The notes under the pieces were generated by a model. It ran no database searches, was not told the DNA's origin, and was given only the letters and a program-made list of their open reading frames with translations. DNA of 64,000 nucleotides from Chondrus crispus (Eukaryota; Rhodophyta; Florideophyceae; Gigartinales; Gigartinaceae): assembly GCF_000350225.1 (NCBI RefSeq), contig NW_005178809.1, forward strand, positions 1,101,376-1,165,375, written 5' to 3'. This document shows positions 56,116-64,000 of this stretch, piece by piece. Position 1 is the stretch's first letter. Every line of letters begins with the position of its first letter. A program made the translations under genes and the position numbers.

Positions 56116-56720
56116 TTGACGAACAATACATGTTCTAAACCTTTGCTTTTCTTTCTACGCTCTTCCTCAGACACTCCTCCCATCACCACCTTCCACCATC
56201 CCCTCCGTCCTTCCCTCCCTCCGCCTATTGAGCTGCACTGCACTCTGACGCGCCCCCCATACCCAAACCAGCTCACGCCGCTGCCCCTTTATGACTTCTC
56301 TCACATGCCCGTCCCGGACGCCCTATTTCTACTCTCGTCGCGCCGAGTTGGCATGCGTTCCGGCGACTTATCCAACTTGTCGAGTCACTTTTTCTTCGAC
56401 TTTTTCGATTCCTTGCCCACCTGCAACTTTACCCAGCTCCTTTCCGCGATAGGCGGCTCCATCCGTCTGCGCCTGGACACCGTTGCCCCCTGGCAACTCG
56501 AGCGCACGGACCCCTCCCTGCTCTACAATTAGGTCTTCCGCCTCTCCTCTGGCTTGCTCATGTGCGATTCCCGCGTCTTCGCTGCCGACCTATCGCTCGA
56601 AGGTACCGCTTCGGCTATCCATCCCATGCTACTGCGTCCCCTTGCACCACCGCGGACCAGCGCGTTGACGCTACCCGCTCTTTGTTTTCTACCCTCACAC
56701 GTGCGACTTCCGCAGAACGC
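56116..56720 (+). pseudogene. Third frame in Harb-1, unknown
   Basis: Between the transposase and the Myb-like gene. A frame from 56116 passes a TAG at 56530-56532 and goes on in phase (VFRLSSGLLMCDSRVFAADL) to about 56720. The stretch FFFDFFDSLPTCNFTQLLSA to RLRLDTVAPWQLER looks like folded protein rather than random sequence. Not a usual Harbinger gene; it could be a captured host exon. No family recognised. Confidence 0.35.
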
Positions 56721-57049
56721 TCCCCGTTAATACCTTCATCCCACTCGACGCGCCAGCCACAAGTCCGAATTTCTCAGGCTATGGCCGACGTTTCTGGCTA
56801 CATCACGGCTGCGGCTGCCGCCTCCGACGACCAAGACGCGTCGGAACGACCCGGCCCGCCTATCGCTGTTTCCACACCTCATCTCCAAGCTGCACTCGCG
56901 GAACCCCAGCCTCTTACGTTTCAATACAAATGGCCAGATACAAATTGGTAGATGGTACAAGGAAAGGATATTGCGAGCTCGTGCGGGACCCATGATATTT
57001 ATTTTGATAGTCAGGATTGTGGCCAAGGCAGACACCCGACAAGATGTTA

Positions 57050-58306
57050 TTACTCAATATGTTCCATCACGGATATCTTCTTTGAAGGGTTTTGATTAGA
57101 CGTATTACCTGAAGATTTTTCATCGTGCCTACCGCAGGATTCAGACGATGTGGCGCTAATGAGAACATCTGGGGCCCTCCCTATCGCACCTGTCACCCGA
57201 GCGTCGCTCCGCACTTTGTCCGCTCGAGTTGCATGGGTCTGTTCACCTTCAGCGTGGGGCACACATCGTTTTTTAAACGGCGCCTGTCCTGGTGAATCGC
57301 TCTCAACTTGCAAGTCAACATTCACCGTGTTCATATTGCGGCCTTGAATTGATGGCTTGACCCCCTTCACCCCGGCCAGCTCGGCGAGGACTTTCTGTTG
57401 TTCAAGTGAGCGAAATTGATTGAAGAGGTCTGGATCTGTCCCCCGCATTTGAAACAGATTTATGCGGTAGTTTGTCTCTTCAACTTCAAGCAACCTCTCC
57501 GAGATGTCATTTCGCTTTTTGCTTTCATGTGCAATTTTCTCTAATCCCTCCGCACCCTTATTCAAAGCGACGTTAGTCTTTGCAGTTTCTATAACTTTCT
57601 TTGCACCGACCGGTCGTTGCTTTCGACCCGAACTAGTTATCCCACTCATTGGCTTCTTCTCATCCAAACATACTGGCCCTTGAAATCCATTCACATTGAC
57701 GTCAAGTTTGACATCTTGTTCTTCATCCACATCAATGTACACAGTTCGACTATTTGCGCTACCTTTGAAGTCAGGTATCTTCATTTCAGATGCCTTCATG
57801 GCATTCTTTGCAGCAGCAATAGCGTGGAGCGTCTCCTCCCAAAACGGCGTTTTCCTCAACCACAAATAGCAATTCAAGAACTTAAACGATTTACCGGGAT
57901 TGGCCGGGTCGTCCCCAAAAAACCGATACATATCCCTTCGTCCCTTCATTCCCACCTCAAGTATCTTGTTCTCGATTGCGGTTGCGGCACGAATAATGTC
58001 ATTGTCGCTTGGATTTCCCGTCGGGTTGACAGAATAAATTAACTGCACATGTTGCTCGAAACATAAACACTTCTTTTTGATAGCTTTGTACCTCTGCACT
58101 ACAGCCTCTGATGTACGTCTCGTTCCCGATCCACTCCATCCTTTCGCCTCCATCTCAGTAATGAGACCTTCATACTCCTTGAGTACACGGGCTTCCAGCT
58201 TTGTCATTTTCTGGCTTATGCCACGCTTGGAGTCTTCAGATGATGCGACGTAGGCTTTACAGGCGCAGATGTTCTCTTCATTTCTCCATTTCAGCCCAGC
58301 ACCCAT
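57050..58306 (-). CDS. Harbinger Myb/SANT-like partner protein
   Basis: 418 codons, uninterrupted. The N-terminus (LKWRNEENICACKAYVASSED) has the W..EE....CKAY pattern of Myb/SANT-like domains in plant and algal Harbinger partners; then SEAVVQRYKAIKKKC and RFFGDDPANPGKSFKFLNCYLWLRKTPFW, a block that recurs in such proteins; later Lys-rich stretches and a helical region. Convergent with the transposase. Expected to bind the element ends and bring the transposase to the nucleus (family knowledge). Confidence 0.85.
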   Translation of the reverse strand: MGAGLKWRNEENICACKAYVASSEDSKRGISQKMTKLEARVLKEYEGLITEMEAKGWSGSGTRRTSEAVVQRYKAIKKKCLCFEQHVQLIYSVNPTGNPSDNDIIRAATAIENKILEVGMKGRRDMYRFFGDDPANPGKSFKFLNCYLWLRKTPFWEETLHAIAAAKNAMKASEMKIPDFKGSANSRTVYIDVDEEQDVKLDVNVNGFQGPVCLDEKKPMSGITSSGRKQRPVGAKKVIETAKTNVALNKGAEGLEKIAHESKKRNDISERLLEVEETNYRINLFQMRGTDPDLFNQFRSLEQQKVLAELAGVKGVKPSIQGRNMNTVNVDLQVESDSPGQAPFKKRCVPHAEGEQTHATRADKVRSDARVTGAIGRAPDVLISATSSESCGRHDEKSSGNTSNQNPSKKISVMEHIE

Positions 58307-58544
58307 TGCGAAAGATCACGATTGTCCTTAGAAATATGGATGTGTATTATGTTGCTGAAGGGTGTTCACGATGTGTCGCGAAAAGTCGATACGGAATTAT
58401 TACGATGGAGGTTTCTGCAGGTACAATGGTAACAAAGGGTTTGCTTTCGTTCGTTTTTGGCGCGAAGGTCATGTCGTCGGGGCGGTTCGTGGGATCGGGA
58501 TTCCAGGACACAGAAGCGGGACTCACGTTTCGATTTCTGTTTGA

Positions 58545-58725
58545 AATTGGATTGGACCTGCGTATTTTGGGGTCCAATCTGGCATTGTTTGGACCTCAAA
58601 ATCAGGATGTCCAATCCAATTTCATTTTTTGGATTGGGACTCTGTTCACCGGTGGGGCTGGAAATTGTGCAATACAGTCCAAATTTTGGATTGGACTCGA
58701 TTTTTTACTACCGGTGTGGACGCTC
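58545..58725 (-). repeat. Harb-1 right end with subterminal repeats
   Basis: The last 16 bases are the terminal inverted repeat. Inside it the short motif TTGGAC or its complement GTCCAA occurs about six times (for instance ATTGGACC, GGTCCAATC, TTTGGACC, GTCCAATCC, ATTGGACTC). The left end has fewer (GTCCAGTCCA near 54452, AGTCCAACT near 54516, ATGGACC). Likely binding sites of the Myb-like protein. Confidence 0.7.
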
Positions 58726-58992
58726 TAACGGATCACTTAGAGTTGCGCAAGTGGCCATGAACGGCCTTATTGTGTGTGTTTGTGAAGTCCCCTACCTTAT
58801 AGGGCTCTACAGATATTATTACGGGGTAGCTCTCGCTTTCGGTAGGTTTACGAGGCTACGAGAAGAACATAAATAGGCTGGCGTTAGAACCAACTTCGAG
58901 TAAAGTGGTCACCACATTCCTCAGCCTCAAGTCTTCGCTCTGAAACCATCTGATCATCAACCAAGTGTTCATACGCCCACCGTTAACCTACG
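58726..58992 (+). repeat. Cop-2 3' LTR, second part
   Basis: Matches 50093-50359, starting with the duplicated TAA, and ends at AACCTACG before ATTTT. Confidence 0.9.
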
Positions 58993-60268
58993 ATTTTTAA
59001 GTGGTGTCTATCCAAAATCGATTTTAAAAGTGCATTCCTGCAAACTGGTGATGCACAACGAGAAGTTTATGTCGTACCACCAAAGGAAAGCAATGAAAAG
59101 AACCATTACTGGCTACAGCGTACAGCTGCGTATGGTCTTGTGAATGCAAATGCAAAATAGCAAGAGCAAGGTGATCATTTATTAAATTCACTTGGGCTGC
59201 AACAATTGATTTACGTTCCGCAGCTGTTTTATCAACTCGATTGAAGTGAAACTTTACGGCTTGTTCCTGTCAAAATTGTGGACGATGTGCTGCTTGCAGG
59301 GGATATTGCCTTGCTGAAAAAGACGGTTACTAAGATGCAATAGGAGTGTTAGCTTGGCACTGCCGTTCATGGACCAAGATCGTTCTGGTTTTCGGTCTTC
59401 AAATTTATCAAGAGACTGATTTCTCCATAACTATAAATGCTGATGACAAGATAAGTGCTTTGCAATGTATTCCCATTTCCAGACCAAGGGGAAGAGAGAA
59501 AGAGGCGTCTTTAAATGCCATAGAGATGAGTTCTTTCCGATCAGTCAACAGCTCTACTGGATGGCTTGGATCTGCAGCGTCGCCTTTTTGTGCGCTTTAT
59601 GCAAGTTATCTTCAGCAAAAGGTACCAGATATGACAGTTCACGAAATGATAACACAGATCAACTCTGTACGATTATTGAAGAAGTTGGGGAGTACGATCA
59701 AGTACAAACGTCCTACAAATGATCAAAGATACTCTATTTCGATTTTGGTATTTGCCGACGCAAGCCTCTCTGAAGACTATGGAAAATTACGTTACGTTTC
59801 GGGGCTCTTGATTGGATATTTCAAACTCAGCTCTACATTCCATGTTTTACCGTAGTATTCGAATAAGTCTAAAAGACCAGTGAATTAGACAAGTGCTGCA
59901 GAGATATTAGCAGCGGGAGAAGCAATAGATGAGGGAAAAGTTCTTGTAAACGCATATAAGAAGATACTGGGCATGGAGTCGATTTGATCATTGCATTGGA
60001 CTCAAAAGACTGTTTTCAAACAATACCTACCTGTCGAAATTCCGTTGATCGATCGATGCGTGGTGATGTAAGTGTTATACGATATGAGTTTGAAACACAC
60101 AAAGTGAACCGCGTCACATGGATACCAGGAAAAGTGAATATAACTGATCCTTTGACCAAGAACAACAGCCCTTTGACTGATCCACTTCAGTTCGCAATGT
60201 TGAATGGTGAAATACCAATCTCATTTAACGGAGCCGAAGACCGAAGAGCTATTCAATCCACTGGATAA
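58993..60268 (+). pseudogene. Cop-0 RT end and RNase H
   Basis: Takes up the RT interrupted at 49831: CLSKIDFKSAFLQTGDAQ, VYVVPP, then after stops and shifts the catalytic KIVDDVLLAGD near 59275, RNase H pieces (VFADASLSEDYGKLRYVSG, SAAEILAAGEAIDEGK, IIALDSKDC) and the final VTWIPGKVNITDPLTKN block. At least four stops or phase changes. Old and dead. Confidence 0.7.
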
Positions 60269-60936
60269 CCTCAGCGAAGAAAAGAGGAGGAGTATGAAAC
60301 ATATAGTCTCAAAAATCGAGAGTGCTACATGACAAGTAACTGTTGCGAGAACGTTTACGAGAGTTTCTTTTAACAATTGTAATGTTTGTATTTTTGGTAT
60401 ATATGCAAATTCTAAGTGTTGATGAAAATGCGAACAAGTTCACACAATAAACGGGGATTGGTTCTTGTCCCGCTATCACCGCTAACTTGCTAAGCTCCCA
60501 CAACAGCTCAACCTCCCCTTGTTCCGTAGTTATATGCGACTACAGAAAATTTGATTTTTAGAACTGTATTTGGTTTTGATTGAAAATTAGGGAAGAGTAC
60601 TGGAACTTTCTAGACGTCCGGGGGGACGAGATAAAGGGGGGAAGTTCCACGCGCTGGTGGAGAGAAGGAGGTAGCTGGGGAAGGGACGTAAACGAATAGT
60701 AAAGCGAACCGAAACGCCTCAAACACACGACGACACCATGTATGCACGAGATGGAGTTGGCGTTTGTTTGGATGCAAGTTTGGCGCGCACTCTTGAGACG
60801 TATCGAGAGGGTTTTCGGTTTCCCCGAAATCGTCTTATTTTTAGAATCGCTATTCTACTTGCAATAGCGATTCGTGAGAAGGGGACCAAACTCTAAAGTC
60901 CTTATTCGGTACAGCTGTCCTGCAACGTGTGCAATA
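60269..60936. other. Tail of Cop-0 and spacer
   Basis: A purine-rich stretch at 60276-60291 could be the polypurine tract; an AATAAA at 60445 could end a transcript. No matching 5' LTR remains, so no LTR can be proven. Nothing else supported. Confidence 0.4.
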
Positions 60937-61463
60937 CAGTGGGGGTCGCGATATAGTGCCATATTTGTTAGTGCCAGCTCCGATGTAGTGCTACCCTTCT
61001 GCGGGTGGCACGAATTTTGAGCCAAAAACGAAGAGTCTCCAGGGAGGCAGTTGGATGGACATGTGTGTACTGCCCGAGAGCCGCTGCCGCCGCGGAAAGA
61101 TATTATGCAGTTGCCAACTTGAATAGAGACTATGGCGGAAAAAGGCAGGGTCGATGATGCAATTGGACATCTGCAAAAGTGTAGGCTGGCATTTATGGCG
61201 GCGAAAAAGGAGGAAGTCAATTCAACGGCTCGGCAGCTACTAATAACAGAAATGCTTGATTAGACTTGAGTCTGTAGTGAAGATACAAAGCATGAGTGAT
61301 GGCGTCCTGCGAGCGGTCTTTCTGAGCAGTGATGCATGCAAGGAAGTGGCTGCAAAAAAGCCGTAAATCTCATTATCTAACAGTGCCTGGTTCGATATAG
61401 TGCTGTTTTCGGCCCACTGACACAGGGTAGCACTATATCGCGACCCCCCCCCCCTTTATACTG
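60937..61463. mobile_element. MITE-like element, possibly Tc1/mariner-derived
   Basis: 527 bases with CAGT ends and a 19-base perfect inverted repeat (60941-60959 GGGGGTCGCGATATAGTGC with 61430-61448). A second inner pair (GTAGTGCTACCC near 60993 and GGGTAGCACTA near 61425) adds subterminal inverted repeats. TA precedes the left end, but AT rather than TA follows the right end, so the Tc1/mariner target duplication is not proven. A long C run (61443-61454) has lengthened the right repeat. No transposase inside. Confidence 0.55.
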
Positions 61464-62263
61464 ATTTTTGAGCCACCACTTTCTGCTTCGTAAAGTCTCT
61501 AGTAGCATAAAAACCTTTCGTATATTGCTTTCTATTTAAAATTCACAGATTTTATTCTACGATGACGCTTGGTCGGATAGACATTAGCCACGCAGACGCC
61601 AACTCCACCAAGCGTTCTCATGTGAGTTGTTCATGTCGACTGTGGTTTCGGACGTGGATTTCTTCTCATATTATGTAGATGCAGATATCTCGCCGGCCTG
61701 CGCAGTGAAATCGATTTCTCCGAGGACAACATGAATTGATGAAGTCATCGCCATCGCTCAAAAAGTCACATGTTAGAATGGAAGGAATCGTGTACTGTAT
61801 GTGGATGAAGATTCTTGAAGGGTCTAAGCGAAGGGTCTCTATTCCTTTTTTGGAAAAGAGAGAATCCACCACGCAAATGTGTCGGCTATGTAGTATCCTT
61901 ACACCTGTGCAGGTGGATGCGGCTTCTGGAAAGGGCGTGGTGACGTGTTCATACACGGAGGATTCTCTGCATGCACAGTGCATACAGTGTAATATGAAGG
62001 TGCTACAGATGTTCTGAAATATTTAGTAAGTTAAGCACCCAAGTAAGGGTATTTTGAGCATCCAGCATGGCATTATCAAGCTATTAGTGCCACTACCATG
62101 TTTGGCTGGTTTCACAACATTTCCAGCCGCTGCATCTCAATCACTAATCCCTTACAGCTATGGATTTATGCGGACAGAAATTGAAAAACACAGAGTCACG
62201 TGCTCAGTTAGTTATAGTTAAACCAGAAAGTCACACACAGAACACCACCACGCCCTCGTGCGA
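61464..62263. other. Intergenic stretch, no supported gene
   Basis: A 93-codon plus-strand frame (61736-62017, with CRLCSIL and CIQCNMKV cysteine pairs) is too short and unrecognised to call. Confidence 0.4.
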
Positions 62264-62362
62264 ATATTCCGCCGAGTGCTGATATGATGCCCGAGGCTTG
62301 CCGAGGGCATCTTATATCATGCCTCGTGCATGAGGGCATCATATCAGCACTCGGCGGAATAT
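62264..62362. repeat. Fold-back repeat
   Basis: 29-base arms (62264-62292 and 62334-62362) pair perfectly: ATATTCCGCCGAGTGCTGAT... with its complement. The 41-base loop itself contains further GAGGGCAT / ATGCC(C/T) complementary blocks, so the whole can fold as a branched hairpin. Confidence 0.9.
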
Positions 62363-64000
62363 CCGCACTCAAGGCCGGTGGACAACCCACACTTACTGTA
62401 CAATCCCCACTCTGAGGTTGGACATTGAGGACATTAAGGTCCGATCGGTATGATATGACCGCCAGTAATTTAGTGTTCCTGGAAATGCTATACTGTCATG
62501 GTTTTGATCCGCAGATGGCCACGTCCAGTACTAGATTCTAAACCTTGAATTTATTTTTAGTCACTGCAAGCCCTCGGATCTCTTTAATGGTGCTGTACTT
62601 CTTTTACATACAGGCAACGGCATGGCGCCTCATGTGCTAGCCCCGCTTCATGTTTCGTCTTTGTTGTGAATGAAAGGTTTTCATGCTCGGAAGAAAAACC
62701 AGGAAACTATTGGCAGTCATTCCTCTCTTTCCCCGAAAACCTTCCACAGTACGTGTGGAAGGGTTTTAAATACGGAAGAAAATCGTAGAAGCGATTGGCT
62801 GTTTTTCTTTTTTCGACACAAGGACACATCCTGGGTCAGGCTTTGGCTTTTTCTACAACGTTCCCAAGTAGAATCCAACCAATTTATTTAAAGCCTCGCA
62901 TTTTCGTTTCCACTCGTTGACTGGGAGTTTCACAGTAGTAGAACAAAAAAAATGGCGCTGTCTCACTAAATCTGAAAGGGCAAGCAAAAACTTGAGTAAA
63001 CCAGCAGTAGAAGGCAGGCGCACCCACATGGGGAACCAGCCTTTCTAATGACTTACGTAAGTTTATAAACAAAATAGAAAGCGTTGACGGAAAGTCTATC
63101 ATCTCGAGCTTCTCTTGAGAGCTTGAACATGCTCTTGCATGGAGAAAACCTATACTGTACTGTACTTGCTTGAATTCAAACAGTAGTCGAACTTTTTTGT
63201 ACTATGGAGGAGGATCCCCATCGACAGTCGAAAAGTATTGCATCTAGTTTTTGTTTTGTTTATTTGCAGATGTTTTGACAGAGGAGATAAGCGAGTTCAC
63301 AGCTGAATCTCTATCTAATGCCGTCCATGCTTTATTAAGTCTCCGGCATTCTCTGTTATAGATTGTGGTGTCCGTATTGCATGATTGACACGGTTTCGGT
63401 CTCCTTCTAGCCACAAGAAACAATGTAGATTACGGTATGATTATCATGAATTAGGACACTGCCCTCATGTGCAGGAGCTTCTGCAGATGACCTGTGTTGG
63501 TGGAAATGCGTGGAAGCACGCAGCGTCCGTCTGATATAAATGCAATCACAATTCCGATCATCGTGCTCGGCCGCAGCAGTTCGATTTCGCTCTAGACGAG
63601 TAAAACCCACGCAAACAGAGTCTTTGAGCAATAGATGAACAAGGCGTCAAGCTGGTGAACAGAGTGTCTCCCCTTTTACAGTGCATGGTCACTGCATACG
63701 GCAGATCCGTTGTGCGAGGTGCGCAGAGGTTTGCGAAGGTCTTGTGATGTTACATACGAACGTGCGTTATGAAATGAAACCCCGGACGATTCTTTGCGCA
63801 AAAGATCAGCCGTAGAAAACTGGACAGGCATCTGCTCACAAACGGCCTACGTGTGTCCTAGCGATATTATCTAAGTGGCCGAGTACGAAAACAGGGGGGG
63901 GGGGGGGGGGGGGGAAATGCTCAACGTATCATTCTTCCCCCGATTGGCTCTCCCCCGGGGGGAAACTCGTGAAAGGGGGGAAGCAGGGGGAACAAACCAC
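62363..64000. other. Intergenic stretch to the window end
   Basis: No gene recognised. Contains a small hairpin (CCTTCCACA gtacg TGTGGAAGG near 62742), two similar 30-base stretches (CGGAAGAAAA near 62687 and 62784) and the G run at 63894. Confidence 0.45.
63894..63914 (+). repeat. G21 homopolymer
   Basis: Twenty-one consecutive G, followed within 60 bases by further G and C runs. Could form quadruplex DNA; the length may be inexact because of sequencing. Confidence 0.9.

Larger units (their letters stand above)
54428..58725. mobile_element. Harb-1: PIF/Harbinger DNA transposon
   Basis: A 4298-base element with 16-base terminal inverted repeats (GAGCGTCCACAGCGGT and its partner with one mismatch) and the 3-base TSD TAA (54425-54427 and 58726-58728), as is standard for the superfamily. 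The unoccupied site is seen at 50090-50110 in the other LTR of Cop-2. It carries the transposase on the plus strand, a Myb-like gene on the minus strand, and a third frame between them. Genes and ends look intact, so it may be recently active. Confidence 0.95.
49835..58992 (+). mobile_element. Cop-2: Ty1/copia element lacking most of RT
   Basis: Two 525-base LTRs (49835-50359 and 54167-58992, the second split by Harb-1). Inserted in the RT gene of Cop-0: ATTTT occurs at 49827-49831 and at 58993-58997. The left LTR edge is uncertain by three bases, since CGT stands between ATTTT and the TGACAG start. Gag, protease and integrase are well preserved, RNase H is present, but the RT core is deleted. 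Confidence 0.9.
44284..60500 (+). mobile_element. Cop-0: old copia-like element, host of the second nest
   Basis: Three separated pieces read in one order: 44284-44383, 49237-49831 and 58993-60268, with Cop-1 and Cop-2 inserted between them. Removing the insertions brings the protein pieces together in order. A probable 3' LTR or untranslated end follows (a purine-rich AAGAAAAGAGGAGGAG near 60276, then an AATAAA at 60445). The 5' end is missing, apparently cut where the LINE tail ends. Many stops and frameshifts: an old, dead copy. The right limit is approximate. Confidence 0.65.

Noticed and set aside
61736-62017. 93-codon frame with paired cysteines
   Set aside because: Too short, no start context or homologue recognised; cysteine pairs could be chance.

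Overview
This 64 kb window is eukaryotic nuclear DNA made almost entirely of nested transposable elements. No intact host gene can be supported. The evidence is LTR retrotransposons of two superfamilies (Ty3/gypsy with chromodomains, Ty1/copia), a PIF/Harbinger DNA transposon with its two usual genes, a 5'-truncated LINE, a MITE-like element and fold-back repeats, all with clean target-site duplications (TSDs). The base composition and element mix would suit a repeat-rich alga (for example a red seaweed), but nothing in the sequence fixes the host; that part is a guess. An assembly gap of 82 N lies at 19503-19584.

Region 1 (237-40098) is one gypsy nest. Outer element Gyp-E is bounded by TSD GTTGT (232-236 and 40099-40103). 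A second gypsy element, Gyp-D, was inserted inside the 5' LTR of Gyp-E (TSD GATTA, now at 403-407 and, inverted, at 24441-24445). The present order of LTR pieces is explained only if the DNA between the two opposed internal regions was later inverted by recombination. This leaves a left arm (1426-23644, minus-strand gag-pol) and a right arm (25463-39124, plus-strand gag-pol), each a hybrid of Gyp-D and Gyp-E. A third element, Gyp-B (5056-14612, TSD CATCC), sits in the left arm, and a solo LTR of the Gyp-B family (37871-38516, TSD GTCAA) sits in the right arm.

All three gypsy internal regions carry, between pol and the 3' LTR, a long reading frame on the strand opposite to gag-pol (1536-3200; 6179-7663; 36398-39001). 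The three products are clearly related to each other and to nothing I recognise. This conserved antisense accessory gene (called aORF here) is the best candidate for an undescribed system. A second, sense-strand reading frame just after pol is also shared by the left and right arms.

Region 2 (40104-44283) holds a GC-rich reading frame cut by the Gyp-E insertion, a broken gene with a SANT/Myb-like look, an old gypsy LTR fragment, a 72-base palindrome, and the RNase H and zinc-finger end of a LINE.

Region 3 (44283-60500) is a second nest. An old, decayed copia-like element (Cop-0), with a Tudor-like domain, RT and RNase H, was hit by Cop-1 (44384-49236, TSD ATACT) and Cop-2 (about 49835-58992). 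The 3' LTR of Cop-2 was then hit by the Harbinger element Harb-1 (54428-58725, TSD TAA). Both Cop-1 and Cop-2 have primer sites matching the anticodon arm of initiator methionine tRNA (half-tRNA priming).

Region 4 (60500-64000) has no recognisable gene, but holds a MITE-like element (60937-61463), a fold-back repeat (62264-62362) and a 21-base G run near the end. Nearly every coding region is broken by stops, frameshifts or deletions; the Harbinger transposase and its Myb-like partner are the only two that look intact.
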